From CAYPEL01 sp964409635 (GTDB lineage: Bacteria > Pseudomonadota > Gammaproteobacteria > DSM-19610): a stretch of 12,332 bases of DNA. The notes under the pieces were generated by a model that worked only from the letters and a program-made list of their open reading frames with translations, made no database searches and was not told the DNA's origin. How positions within the stretch are numbered: position 1 is the stretch's first letter; every line of letters begins with the position of its first letter. The position numbers and the translations under genes were made by a program. The stretch lies in NCBI GenBank assembly GCA_964409635.1, contig CAYPEL010000082.1, positions 1-12,332 of the forward strand. The letters are read 5' to 3'. Below, piece after piece: positions 1 to 7,622 of this stretch.

Positions 1-630
1 ATTAAAAGCCCGCTCAGCGATCTGCCGGGTGTAGGTGTTCGGTGACGGCAGGATGGCAGGATGAGCGGCCAAGCCGGCCAATGTGATCCGCTTTTTGTCG
101 GCCAGGGGATGATTTTTACCGATAACCACCGTCAACGGATCGGGCCAGACCGGGCGTGTTTCAAGCTGTGCCGAAGGCTCCAATGGCAGCGTTACAATGC
201 CGAGTTCCTGATCACCCCGTTCAACCGCCTGGCAGGCGGTTTCGGAATCCATAAACGCGATATCCAGCCGGACATCGGGGTGTGCTTTTGTATATCGCTG
301 CAGTGCACCTGGAAGACGGTGCAGTCCAATATGATGGCTGGTGGCAAAACGCAGTGAGCCGCGGATTTTTCCGCTCAGGTTTGCCAGGGTGCGGATACTA
401 TCCTCGAGTTCAAGCAAAATCCTTTGTGCGCGTGGCAGCAATGTTTGACCGGCTTCCGTCAGGCTAATAGTGCGCCCGATTCGGTCAAATAATTTTGTAT
501 CCAACTCGGATTCCAGTGCCGCCACACGTTTACTGACCGCAGGTTGTGTTAAAAATAACTGCTCTGCGGCTTTGGAAAACGAAGCCGATTCCGCAACTGC
601 CATAAAAGCCTTAAGCGTAGCAATGTCCAT
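1..630 (-). CDS. LysR-type transcriptional regulator (partial, C-terminus cut by window edge)
   Basis: Reading the minus strand from the ATG at 630 gives 210 codons open to the window edge, starting MDIATLKAFMAVAESASFSK. Residues 1-60 form the LysR winged helix-turn-helix, with the recognition segment around SFSKAAEQLFLTQPAVSKRV and the family signature LFDR...LTEAG after it. A linker helix follows, and from about residue 90 the periplasmic-binding-like effector domain begins (GSLRFATSHHIGLHRLP), with a second subdomain around DPLTVVIGKNHPL. About 80-100 residues are missing, judged from the usual length of about 300. An AGGA lies 9 bases before the start. It is transcribed divergently from leuC, so by the usual LysR arrangement it probably regulates leuCDB and itself. 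The effector cannot be read from the sequence. An isopropylmalate-type leucine intermediate is a guess from context. Confidence 0.93.
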   Translation of the reverse strand, partial: MDIATLKAFMAVAESASFSKAAEQLFLTQPAVSKRVAALESELDTKLFDRIGRTISLTEAGQTLLPRAQRILLELEDSIRTLANLSGKIRGSLRFATSHHIGLHRLPGALQRYTKAHPDVRLDIAFMDSETACQAVERGDQELGIVTLPLEPSAQLETRPVWPDPLTVVIGKNHPLADKKRITLAGLAAHPAILPSPNTYTRQIAERAFN

Positions 631-746
631 TTAAGATTTTCCTGTAGAAACACTTATCTATTCCATATTATAATACTAAATATAAATAATATGAATTTGA
701 GTAATTTATAAGAAAGCCGTATTCTGTTTGCAAATGGAGTACCTCT
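631..746. promoter_or_regulatory. Divergent lysR / leuC promoter region
   Basis: This AT-rich 116-base gap separates the minus-strand regulator from leuC. The palindrome TATTATAATA (666-675) contains a perfect -10 hexamer TATAAT on both strands: 669-674 for leuC and 672-667 for the regulator. For the regulator, TTCATA (695-690) lies 17 bases upstream as a 4/6 match to a -35 box. For leuC no good -35 is seen at the right distance, which would suit activator dependence. An imperfect TTAT-N12-ATAA (654-673) could be a LysR half-site pair but is weak in such AT-rich sequence. The leuC ribosome binding site is GGAG at 736-739, 7 bases before the ATG. The promoter positions are inferred from motif matches only. 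Confidence 0.55.
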
Positions 747-2162
747 ATGAGCGGAAAAACCCTTTACGACAAATTGTGGGACGCACACCTGGTGCGTGAA
801 GATTCTGATGGAACCGGTCTTTTATATATTGATCGCCATCTGGTACATGAAGTGACCTCACCCCAGGCCTTCGAGGGCTTGCGGCTGGCTGGGCGTAAAC
901 CCTGGAGTACCCGCTCCATTCTGGCTGTGCCGGATCATAATGTACCCACCACCCAGCGCCGCAACGGGGTGCAGGATATTGCTGACCCTATCGCACGCAT
1001 CCAGATAGAAACCCTGGATCAAAATTGCCGTGATTTCAGTTTGACCGAATTCACCATGAACGATAAACGCCAGGGCATTGTGCACGTCATCGGACCGGAG
1101 CAGGGCGCCACTTTGCCGGGCATGACCGTGGTCTGTGGTGATTCACATACCTCCACCCATGGCGCATTCGGTGCGCTGGCCTTTGGCATCGGAACCTCGG
1201 AAGTTGAACATGTGCTCGCTACGCAGTGCCTGATTCAGAAGAAATCGAAAAATATGCAGGTACGGGTTGAGGGTGAATTGGGGCAGGGCATGACAGCAAA
1301 AGATGTGGTGCTCGCCATCATCGGCGAGATCGGTACGGCGGGCGGTACGGGCTATGCTATCGAGTTTGCCGGCAGCGTGATTGAGGCATTATCCATAGAA
1401 GGGCGAATGACGGTGTGTAACATGGCCATAGAAGCTGGTGCGCGCGCGGGTATGGTAGGCGTCGATCAGAAAACCATTGAGTACGTAGAAGGCAGGCCCT
1501 ATGCGCCCACAGGTGGGATTTGGGATCAGGCTGTCGCTACTTGGCATGATTTAAAGAGTGATACTGATGCCGTGTTTGACCGGGTGGTTACTTTGCAGGC
1601 GGAATGTATCAAGCCGCAGGTGACCTGGGGTACTTCGCCGGAAATGGTTGTTGCAGTGGATGCCAGGGTGCCTGATCCTGCCCGGGAAACAGATGCTACC
1701 CGGCAGGCGGGTATGCAAAGAGCCCTGGACTATATGGGCCTCAAACCTGGCACGGCAATAACAGAAATACCGCTCGACCGGATTTTTATAGGCTCTTGCA
1801 CGAATTCGCGCATCGAGGATTTGCGCGCGGCTGCAAAGATTGCGGCAGGGCGTAAAGTTGCAGAAAATATTAAACAAGCGTTGGTTGTGCCAGGCTCTGG
1901 TCTGGTCAAAGCGCAAGCCGAAGCCGAAGGGCTGGATCGGGTGTTTATTGAGGCTGGTTTTGAATGGCGTGAACCAGGATGCTCTATGTGCCTTGCCATG
2001 AATGCCGACCGGCTTGAGTCGGGTGAGCGCTGTGCATCGACGTCTAACAGGAATTTTGAAGGCCGTCAGGGCGCGGGTGGCCGGACACACCTTGTGAGCC
2101 CGGCCATGGCAGCGGCGGCCGCAATTGCAGGCCACTTTGTGGATGTAAGGGAGTTGCACTGA
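747..2162 (+). CDS. leuC: 3-isopropylmalate dehydratase, large subunit
   Basis: LeuC is the aconitase-family large subunit that, with LeuD, isomerises 2-isopropylmalate to 3-isopropylmalate in cytoplasmic leucine synthesis. At 471 residues it has the normal family length. The N-terminus reads TLYDKLWDAHLV, followed by LLYIDRHLVHEVTSPQAFEG and GDSHTSTHGAFGALAFGIGT. The three [4Fe-4S] ligands are present: Cys351 in FIGSCTNSRIEDL, and Cys412 and Cys415 in EPGCSMCLAMN. The typical C-terminal CASTSNRNFEGRQG motif is intact. The ATG has GGAG 7 bases upstream. It is the first gene of leuCDB, with leuD beginning 3 bases after its stop, so the two subunits are probably made in step. It is divergent from a LysR regulator that is the likely controller. 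The identification is secure. Confidence 0.98.
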   Translation: MSGKTLYDKLWDAHLVREDSDGTGLLYIDRHLVHEVTSPQAFEGLRLAGRKPWSTRSILAVPDHNVPTTQRRNGVQDIADPIARIQIETLDQNCRDFSLTEFTMNDKRQGIVHVIGPEQGATLPGMTVVCGDSHTSTHGAFGALAFGIGTSEVEHVLATQCLIQKKSKNMQVRVEGELGQGMTAKDVVLAIIGEIGTAGGTGYAIEFAGSVIEALSIEGRMTVCNMAIEAGARAGMVGVDQKTIEYVEGRPYAPTGGIWDQAVATWHDLKSDTDAVFDRVVTLQAECIKPQVTWGTSPEMVVAVDARVPDPARETDATRQAGMQRALDYMGLKPGTAITEIPLDRIFIGSCTNSRIEDLRAAAKIAAGRKVAENIKQALVVPGSGLVKAQAEAEGLDRVFIEAGFEWREPGCSMCLAMNADRLESGERCASTSNRNFEGRQGAGGRTHLVSPAMAAAAAIAGHFVDVRELH

Positions 2163-2164
2163 TC

Positions 2165-2800
2165 ATGGAGAAATTAAAACTGCTTGACGGCCTGGTTGCC
2201 CCACTGGATCGGCCAAATGTTGATACCGATGCGATTATTCCCAAACAATATCTTAAGTCGGTAAAACGCAGTGGCTTTGGTCCCAACCTGTTTGATGACT
2301 GGCGCTATCTTGAACCGGGTGAGCCGGGACAGGATCATAGCAAGCGCCGTTTGAATCCAGATTTCATACTGAACCAGCCGCGTTACCAGGGGGCAAAAAT
2401 TTTACTTGGCCGTGAAAATTTTGGCTGTGGGTCATCTCGTGAACACGCTGTCTGGGCGCTTGAAGATGCGGGTTTCAAGGTGGTGATAGCACCCAGTTTT
2501 GCGGATATTTTCTTTAATAACTGTTTCAAGAGCGGGGTACTGCCTATAACACAGGATAGCGCAGTGTTAGACAGCCTGTTTTCAGCGGTTGAAGCCACCC
2601 AAGGATACCGCCTCAAGGTCGATCTTGATCAGCAAATTATTACCCGCCCGGATGGCGAGGTACTGAAGTTTGCAGTAGACAGATTTCGAAAGCATTGCCT
2701 GCTCAATGGTTTGGATGATATTGGTTTAACGCTACAGCATGCCGATGAAATCGTTGCCTACGAAGCAAGGCGGAAGACCGATGCGCCGTGGTTGTTTTAA
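2165..2800 (+). CDS. leuD: 3-isopropylmalate dehydratase, small subunit
   Basis: LeuD is the small swivel-domain subunit that completes the isopropylmalate isomerase with LeuC. Its 211 residues match the proteobacterial family length. Visible motifs are VDTDAIIPKQYLK (19-31), which is the family's N-terminal signature, and GRENFGCGSSREHAVWAL (82-99), the substrate-contacting loop. PSFADIFFNNCFKSGVLPI follows, as in the E. coli type. The start is 3 bases after the leuC stop and is preceded by AAGGGAG (2147-2153) inside the end of leuC, so initiation is probably coupled to leuC translation. leuB follows after 14 bases. Nothing is unusual in the reading frame, and the separate large and small subunits are the standard bacterial form. 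Confidence 0.98.
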   Translation: MEKLKLLDGLVAPLDRPNVDTDAIIPKQYLKSVKRSGFGPNLFDDWRYLEPGEPGQDHSKRRLNPDFILNQPRYQGAKILLGRENFGCGSSREHAVWALEDAGFKVVIAPSFADIFFNNCFKSGVLPITQDSAVLDSLFSAVEATQGYRLKVDLDQQIITRPDGEVLKFAVDRFRKHCLLNGLDDIGLTLQHADEIVAYEARRKTDAPWLF

Positions 2801-2814
2801 CTGAGATTTAACAC

Positions 2815-3891
2815 ATGACCCAACGAATACTTATTTTACCCGGAGACGGGATTGGCCTTGAAATCGTTGCCGAGGCTGTCAAAGTGCTCAAGGTATTAAT
2901 CAGCAACGGCCTTGATCTGGCGCTGGAAGAAGGTCTGATAGGCGGCGCCGCTTATGATGCAGAAGGTGATCCGCTGCCTGAATCAACACTGGCCCAGGCG
3001 CACAAGGCTGATGCCGTCCTGTTAGGCGCTGTCGGTGGCCCGCAATACGAAAGTCTTGACCGGCCCATGCGTCCTGAGCAGGGTTTGTTACGCATCCGTG
3101 CAGGTCTGGAATTGTTTTCCAACCTGCGCCCGGCCATTCTGTACCCCCAACTGGCGGCAGCCTCCTCCTTAAAAGCCGAGGTCGTGTCAGGACTGGATAT
3201 CATGATTGTCCGTGAGTTGACGGGCGGTATATATTTCGGCCAGCCGCGGGGTATCCGTACTTTAGAAAATGGCGAAAAAGAAGGCTTTAATACCCTTGTT
3301 TACCGGCAATCCGAGATCGAACGTATTGGCAGATCAGCGTTTGAGATTGCCCGTAAACGGGGCAAAAAACTGTGCTCTGTCGATAAGGCGAATGTTTTGG
3401 AAGTATCCGAATTATGGCGCCAGACAATGAGTGAACTGGGTAAGGCATACCCGGATGTGGAATTGAGCCATATGTACGTCGACAACGCCGCGATGCAACT
3501 GGTGCGTGAGCCTAAACAATTCGATGTCATGGTAACTGGTAATCTGTTTGGTGATATTTTATCTGATGCGGCAGCGATGCTGACCGGTTCCATCGGTATG
3601 CTGCCTTCAGCGTCGCTGGATGCTAGTGGTAAGGGTATGTATGAGCCGATTCATGGTTCAGCACCTGACATTGCCGGTCAAGGCGTGGCTAATCCACTGG
3701 CGGCGATTCTGTCGGTCGCTATGATGTTGCGTTACAGCCTGGGCAATCCCGCGGCAGCAGAACGTATTGAGTCGGCTGTTGGCAAGGTGCTGGATCAGGG
3801 CCTGCGTACACCGGATATTGCTTCAGCGGGCCAGCCGACGGTGGGAACCGTTGAAATGGGCGGCGCGGTCACCGCTGAACTGTCCAGGTAA
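2815..3891 (+). CDS. leuB: 3-isopropylmalate dehydrogenase
   Basis: LeuB carries out the NAD-dependent oxidative decarboxylation of 3-isopropylmalate to 2-ketoisocaproate, the step before the final transamination to leucine. Its 358 residues are of normal length. Catalytic and substrate residues are all visible: Arg95, Arg105 and Arg133 (in LLRIRAGLELFSNLR and IVRELTGG), Tyr140, Lys191 in SVDKANVLE, and metal ligands Asp223 (YVDNAAMQL), Asp247 and Asp251 (GDILSDAAAML). The NAD-binding GSAPDIAGQG is at 281-290. One oddity is the N-terminal motif PGDGIGLEI: most relatives have proline (GIGPE) where this protein has Leu15. The ribosome binding site is weak (TGAG-like), so expression may rely on coupling to leuD 14 bases upstream. 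It is the last gene of leuCDB. Confidence 0.98.
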   Translation: MTQRILILPGDGIGLEIVAEAVKVLKVLISNGLDLALEEGLIGGAAYDAEGDPLPESTLAQAHKADAVLLGAVGGPQYESLDRPMRPEQGLLRIRAGLELFSNLRPAILYPQLAAASSLKAEVVSGLDIMIVRELTGGIYFGQPRGIRTLENGEKEGFNTLVYRQSEIERIGRSAFEIARKRGKKLCSVDKANVLEVSELWRQTMSELGKAYPDVELSHMYVDNAAMQLVREPKQFDVMVTGNLFGDILSDAAAMLTGSIGMLPSASLDASGKGMYEPIHGSAPDIAGQGVANPLAAILSVAMMLRYSLGNPAAAERIESAVGKVLDQGLRTPDIASAGQPTVGTVEMGGAVTAELSR

Positions 3892-3914
3892 TTAAGGAGG
3901 GTGTTGTAACTTCC

Positions 3915-3975
3915 TGTAGGGTGTGTGAAACCCACCATTACTCTGCGGCATCTGGCGGGTTTCACCCACCCTACA
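3915..3975. repeat. REP-like palindrome with TGTAG/CTACA ends (leuB-asd gap)
   Basis: Two 19-base arms, 3915-3933 and 3957-3975, are inverted copies with a single mismatch. Each arm runs from TGTAGGGTG to GTGAAACCC. The pairing can continue inward by three positions with one mismatch, leaving a loop of about 17 bases. No run of T follows, so it does not look like an intrinsic terminator, although the transcript would fold into a strong hairpin between leuB and asd. Its form is that of intergenic palindromic repeats seen in many copies in proteobacterial genomes. Copy number cannot be judged from this window. The core differs from the repeat at 7623-7684, but the outer five bases are the same. 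Confidence 0.75.
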
Positions 3976-3980
3976 AGACT

Positions 3981-4008
3981 TTGCGGTACCCTTATTAAAG
4001 AATAAAAT
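3981..4008 (+). promoter_or_regulatory. Candidate asd promoter
   Basis: TTGCGG (3981-3986) and TAAAAT (4003-4008) are separated by 16 bases and lie just after the palindromic repeat. They would place a transcript start near 4015, about 16 bases before the asd ATG. The -10 is a 5/6 match and the -35 only 3/6. asd may therefore have its own promoter rather than depending wholly on readthrough from leuCDB. This is a motif match only. Confidence 0.35.
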
Positions 4009-4030
4009 TTAGATTCAAACTGGAGTAATC

Positions 4031-5053
4031 ATGAGTCGTACTTTTGATGTCGCAGTTGTTGGTGCAAGCGGTGCTGTTGGCGAAACCATGCTGGAAATAC
4101 TTGCACAACACAATTTTCCTGTCGGCACGGTTTATCCCCTGGCCAGTGAGCGGTCGGCCGGGAAGCGGGTAAAATTCAAACATAAGCAGCTGATCATTGA
4201 AAACCTGGCGGATTTCGATTTTTCCAAAGTCCAGATTGGATTATTTTCAGCCGGTGCATCGGTATCGAAAGTCTATGCGCCTAAAGCGGCAGCAGCAGGT
4301 TGTGTGGTGATCGATAATACTTCGGAATTTCGTTACGATGATGAAATTCCGTTGGTAGTGCCGGAAGTCAACCCGGAAAAAATTGCTGACTACAAGGATC
4401 ACGGTATCATCGCCAACCCAAATTGCTCCACTATTCAGATGCTGGTGGCGCTCAAACCGATATATGACGCAGTGGGTATAGAGCGTATCAATGTCTGCAC
4501 CTATCAGGCGGTGTCGGGTACCGGTAAAGAGGCCATTGAGGAACTCGCCAGTCAAACAGCGCAATTATTGAGCGGTAAGCCGGCCGAGATTGTTGTTTAT
4601 CCGAAACAAATTGCCTTTAATGTTTTGCCGCAAATCGATGTTTTCCAGGACAATGGCTATACCAGGGAAGAAATGAAAATGGTCTGGGAAACACGTAAAA
4701 TTATGGGCGATGAATCCATACAGGTGAACCCGACGGCGGTGAGAGTGCCGGTTTTTTATGGCCACTCTGAGGCCCTGCATATCGAAACCCGTGACAAGAT
4801 TACTGCGCAGCAGGCCCGGGACATCCTTACCCGGGCGAAAGGTGTCAAGGTCTGTGATGAACACAAGGATGGTGGGTACCCAACCGCTATCACCGAAGGA
4901 GCTAACCTTGATCCGGTCTACGTCGGCCGGATTCGCGAAGATATCTCGCACCCCAAAGGTTTAGATTTATGGGTGGTCGCCGATAATGTCCGCAAAGGAG
5001 CGGCCCTTAACAGCATTCAAATTGCTGAGCTACTGGTAAAAAACCACCTTTAA
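4031..5053 (+). CDS. asd: Aspartate-semialdehyde dehydrogenase
   Basis: Asd reduces beta-aspartyl phosphate with NADPH to aspartate semialdehyde, the branch point to lysine and diaminopimelate, threonine and methionine. At 340 residues it belongs to the shorter class found in Xanthomonas, Gram-positives and as the second Asd of Vibrio, not the 367-residue E. coli class. The Rossmann loop is GASGAVGE (11-18). The catalytic nucleophile is Cys132 in NPNCSTIQ, Gln159 lies in CTYQAVSGTGKEA, and the substrate-binding arginine and general base appear as Arg238 and His245 in RVPVFYGHSEA. Keeping the cysteine and histidine argues against the non-catalytic Usg paralogue. GGAG (4022-4025) lies 5 bases before the ATG. 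The 139-base gap after leuB holds a palindromic repeat and a possible promoter. Confidence 0.96.
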   Translation: MSRTFDVAVVGASGAVGETMLEILAQHNFPVGTVYPLASERSAGKRVKFKHKQLIIENLADFDFSKVQIGLFSAGASVSKVYAPKAAAAGCVVIDNTSEFRYDDEIPLVVPEVNPEKIADYKDHGIIANPNCSTIQMLVALKPIYDAVGIERINVCTYQAVSGTGKEAIEELASQTAQLLSGKPAEIVVYPKQIAFNVLPQIDVFQDNGYTREEMKMVWETRKIMGDESIQVNPTAVRVPVFYGHSEALHIETRDKITAQQARDILTRAKGVKVCDEHKDGGYPTAITEGANLDPVYVGRIREDISHPKGLDLWVVADNVRKGAALNSIQIAELLVKNHL

Positions 5054-5129
5054 ATATATAGTTACGCTATATTTGTACGGAAGTGGCTTGAAAGGGTTTC
5101 CGGGTATTGTCATACATTGATTGGATGAT

Positions 5130-5160
5130 CGGCTGAGCCTGCTTATTTCAGCGGCTGAGC
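5130..5160. repeat. Short direct repeat upstream of fimV
   Basis: CGGCTGAGC occurs at 5130-5138 and again at 5152-5160, 22 bases apart (about two helical turns), just before the fimV ribosome binding site GAGGAA (5167-5172). It could be a paired binding site or an RNA feature, or chance. The 125-base asd-fimV gap otherwise shows only an AT-rich small hairpin beside the asd stop (ATATAG-TTACG-CTATAT, 5055-5071) and no convincing terminator or promoter. Confidence 0.3.
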
Positions 5161-5178
5161 AACAAAGAGGAATCTTAT

Positions 5179-7488
5179 ATGTTTAGGAAAACGGCCTTAG
5201 CTTTGGCGCTTACTGGCTCGATGGCGGCTGGCAATGCAATAGCTCTGGGACTCGGGGATATTGATCTAAAATCTGCCTTGAACCAGCCTTTTAATGCCGA
5301 AGTAGAACTGCTTTCAGCGACCGAAGATGAATTAAATGAGCTGAAGGTATTACTAGGGTCGCGTCAGGCTTTTGCCAATGCGGGCATTGACCGCTCAGTG
5401 TTTCTGAGCCGCCTCAAATTCACCGTTACCCAGAATAGTTTCAATCAACCGGTTATTCGGATTACCAGCCGCGAAGCCGTCACTGAGCCCTTCCTGGATT
5501 TCCTGCTGGAAGTCGCCTGGAGTAAGGGTAAATTACTCAGGGAGTATACAGTCCTTGTTGACCCGCCAGTGACGATGGTCGCTGCGCCCGTTATATTGCA
5601 GGCACCGTCAATCCAGCCTGTCACCCCGAGTGCGCAGCCTGTTCAACAGCCCGTGACAGCGCCGGCACCGGTTAGCCGTGTACAACATACTGCATTAGCC
5701 CCACTTTCCAAGGACGCGGGTGACTACGGTCCTACGCAACGGAATGAAACTCTGTGGGCTATCGCTGAACGCGTCCGGCCCGATACAGACGTCAGCATGC
5801 AACAGACCATGTTAGGACTGCTGCGCGCTAACCCTGAGGCTTTTGTTAACAACAATATCAATAACCTTAAAACCGGGCATGTCCTGCGTGTGCCGGATCG
5901 TGACGAGCTGACTTCAGTCAGTAAAGCGGATGCAGCACGTCAGGCGCGGGATCAATACAATGCCTGGCGGCAGGCGCGCGCAGGTGGCGCAGCGGTCAAG
6001 CAGTCAGCCGAATTGGCTGAAAATGCTTCGGCTGAGGTTTCCGGGTCACCGGTTTCTGAATCAAAATTGCAACTGGTTGCTGCAGATCTTGAGCAAGCGA
6101 ATGTCGGTACAGTTGACCAGACTGGCGAGCAGAGCAATGCAGTTAATTCCCTGCAACGAAATTTGGTGCTGGCCAATGAAGCGCTCGAAGCACAACGCAG
6201 TGAAAGTCAGGAAATGGCAAACCGGCTAAGCGTACTGGAAGAACAGATCCAGAATATGCAGCGCCTGATCCAATTGAAAGATGACGATTTGGCCAGATTG
6301 CAAGCGCAGGCCGGAACTGAAGCGCCCTCAACTGACACAGCGATTGCAGAGCCGGTAGCCGAATCAGGTTTACAGACTGAGGCCGAGATTGCCGAAAATA
6401 CTGGTGTGACCGGGACAAGTCAGATTCCGGAAGCAGCAGAGGCATCAGCTGTGTCAGCTACTGATATTGAGGCGCCCTCTGAAGACAGCACGCTTGCCAG
6501 TGGTGCTGAAGAGAGTGAGACTCAAACGGCTACTGAAAAATCCGGGGTAGCCAGCCTGCTCAAGTATATTGAACCTGTCATGCAAAATCCGCTTTGGCTG
6601 GGAGTTGGTGGTGCCGTTTTGGCGTTGCTTGCCTTCTTCGGTTTGCGTGGTCGCCGTGGTAGCGATACTGAATTTCAGGAAAGTATTTTGCGTTCATCCG
6701 CTGATGGCGCCGATGACGCAACTGAGTTTGGTGAGTCACAAATAAGCGATTCTACGCTGAATGATTCGTCACTTTTGAGTGAATTTGCCGTCAGTGATAT
6801 GGCTGCTGAATCAGACAGTGGCGAGGCCAACCCCATTGCCGAAGCTGACGTGTACCTTGCGTATGGACGTTTCCAACAAGCTGAAGAATTGCTTAAAGAA
6901 GCACTGGCAAATGAGCCAGACAACGAAGAGCTGAATTTCAAATTGTTAAATGTATATGAGGCGTCTGGAAATATAGAAAGTTTTGATAGCCATGCGAATG
7001 AATTGTATGCCAACCTGGGCGGAGGTGAACACCCGGTATGGCTGAAAGTGGCAGAAATGGGTCTGGCTATAAATCCGGAAAACTCACTCTATTATCCTGA
7101 CGGTGTGGCGCCTGCGGGTAACGGTACGGTTTCCGATGATGTTCTGGAAGACTTGGATATCAATGACCAGGCCACTGCATTTGAGCAAGTACCTTCGATA
7201 GATTCACAGCAGCAGGACAGTCAGGAGACGGTGTCTGATAATACAATCGACTTTGATCAAGGCGGGCTTAACCTGGACGCTGCGAGTGATTCAACCGACA
7301 TGGATATGTCAGATGATGGTGAATTAACGAGTCTCGATGAGATTTCAACCAAGCTGGATTTGGCTCGCGCTTATATAGACATGGGCGATCCTGAAGGCGC
7401 CAGAAACATCCTCAGCGAAGTGATTGAGGAAGGTAATGACGATCAGAAAAATGAAGCCAATGGAATTTTGGAAAAACTTGCTTCCTGA
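5179..7488 (+). CDS. fimV: FimV-family LysM / TPR inner-membrane protein
   Basis: FimV proteins bind peptidoglycan and organise type IV pilus assembly, twitching motility and polar complexes. This 769-residue protein has the full family layout. A signal peptide covers about 1-22. The conserved N-terminal FimV domain follows (LGDIDLKSALNQPFNAEVEL through about 128), then a Pro/Gln-rich linker (about 130-170) and a LysM domain (about 183-238, YGPTQRNETLWAIAERVRP). A predicted coiled coil lies at about 322-376, with an acidic Ala/Ser/Thr/Glu-rich stretch after it. One membrane segment (about 471-489) ends in RGRRG. The cytoplasmic part is very acidic, with a TPR-like pair (about 554-610) and the FimV C-terminal TPR motif (716-769). 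It is somewhat shorter than the roughly 900-residue Pseudomonas protein. GAGGAA lies 6 bases before the ATG, and a strong terminator follows. Confidence 0.95.
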   Translation: MFRKTALALALTGSMAAGNAIALGLGDIDLKSALNQPFNAEVELLSATEDELNELKVLLGSRQAFANAGIDRSVFLSRLKFTVTQNSFNQPVIRITSREAVTEPFLDFLLEVAWSKGKLLREYTVLVDPPVTMVAAPVILQAPSIQPVTPSAQPVQQPVTAPAPVSRVQHTALAPLSKDAGDYGPTQRNETLWAIAERVRPDTDVSMQQTMLGLLRANPEAFVNNNINNLKTGHVLRVPDRDELTSVSKADAARQARDQYNAWRQARAGGAAVKQSAELAENASAEVSGSPVSESKLQLVAADLEQANVGTVDQTGEQSNAVNSLQRNLVLANEALEAQRSESQEMANRLSVLEEQIQNMQRLIQLKDDDLARLQAQAGTEAPSTDTAIAEPVAESGLQTEAEIAENTGVTGTSQIPEAAEASAVSATDIEAPSEDSTLASGAEESETQTATEKSGVASLLKYIEPVMQNPLWLGVGGAVLALLAFFGLRGRRGSDTEFQESILRSSADGADDATEFGESQISDSTLNDSSLLSEFAVSDMAAESDSGEANPIAEADVYLAYGRFQQAEELLKEALANEPDNEELNFKLLNVYEASGNIESFDSHANELYANLGGGEHPVWLKVAEMGLAINPENSLYYPDGVAPAGNGTVSDDVLEDLDINDQATAFEQVPSIDSQQQDSQETVSDNTIDFDQGGLNLDAASDSTDMDMSDDGELTSLDEISTKLDLARAYIDMGDPEGARNILSEVIEEGNDDQKNEANGILEKLAS

Positions 7489-7504
7489 GCGTTAAGCAAT
7501 CTCG

Positions 7505-7536
7505 AAAAAAGGGCGCTTTTCAGCGCCCTTTTTGTT
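7505..7536 (+). terminator. Intrinsic terminator after fimV
   Basis: A perfect 7-bp GC-rich stem, GGGCGCT (7511-7517) with AGCGCCC (7522-7528), closes a TTTC loop and is followed by a T-rich tract TTTTTGTTTT. A run of A (7505-7510) precedes the stem and can pair with the T tract. It starts 16 bases after the fimV stop, so fimV transcription should end here and truA-trp-accD should have a separate promoter. Confidence 0.93.
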
Positions 7537-7622
7537 TTCTTGGATTTGTTGTTTAAAATGCTTTTTTCTTGGGAGCCGCTTGATTTATTCGTGTATCTTG
7601 TTCTGGTGAAAGGTGCAAATAA

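Noticed and set aside
61..467. Plus-strand open frames of 98 and 61 codons near the left edge
   Set aside because: The minus strand here encodes an unmistakable LysR regulator through 630, so these are antisense shadows.
1551..2159. 202-codon open frame on the minus strand inside leuC
   Set aside because: It is antisense to a fully conserved leuC and its translation is rich in Arg, His and Cys with no recognisable domain, so it is a frame shadow.
3921..3998. Small ORF starting GTG at 3921 across the leuB-asd palindrome
   Set aside because: It is about 25 codons long, is made of the inverted repeat itself, and the strong AAGGAGG is about 20 bases away, too far to serve it.
4565..4951. 128-codon minus-strand frame inside asd
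   Set aside because: It lies wholly antisense to conserved asd sequence and has no recognisable motif or ribosome binding site support.
5055..5071. Terminator after asd (ATATAG-TTACG-CTATAT hairpin)
   Set aside because: The stem is only A/T-rich with one G-C pair, and the T run is just three bases, so it is unlikely to stop polymerase.
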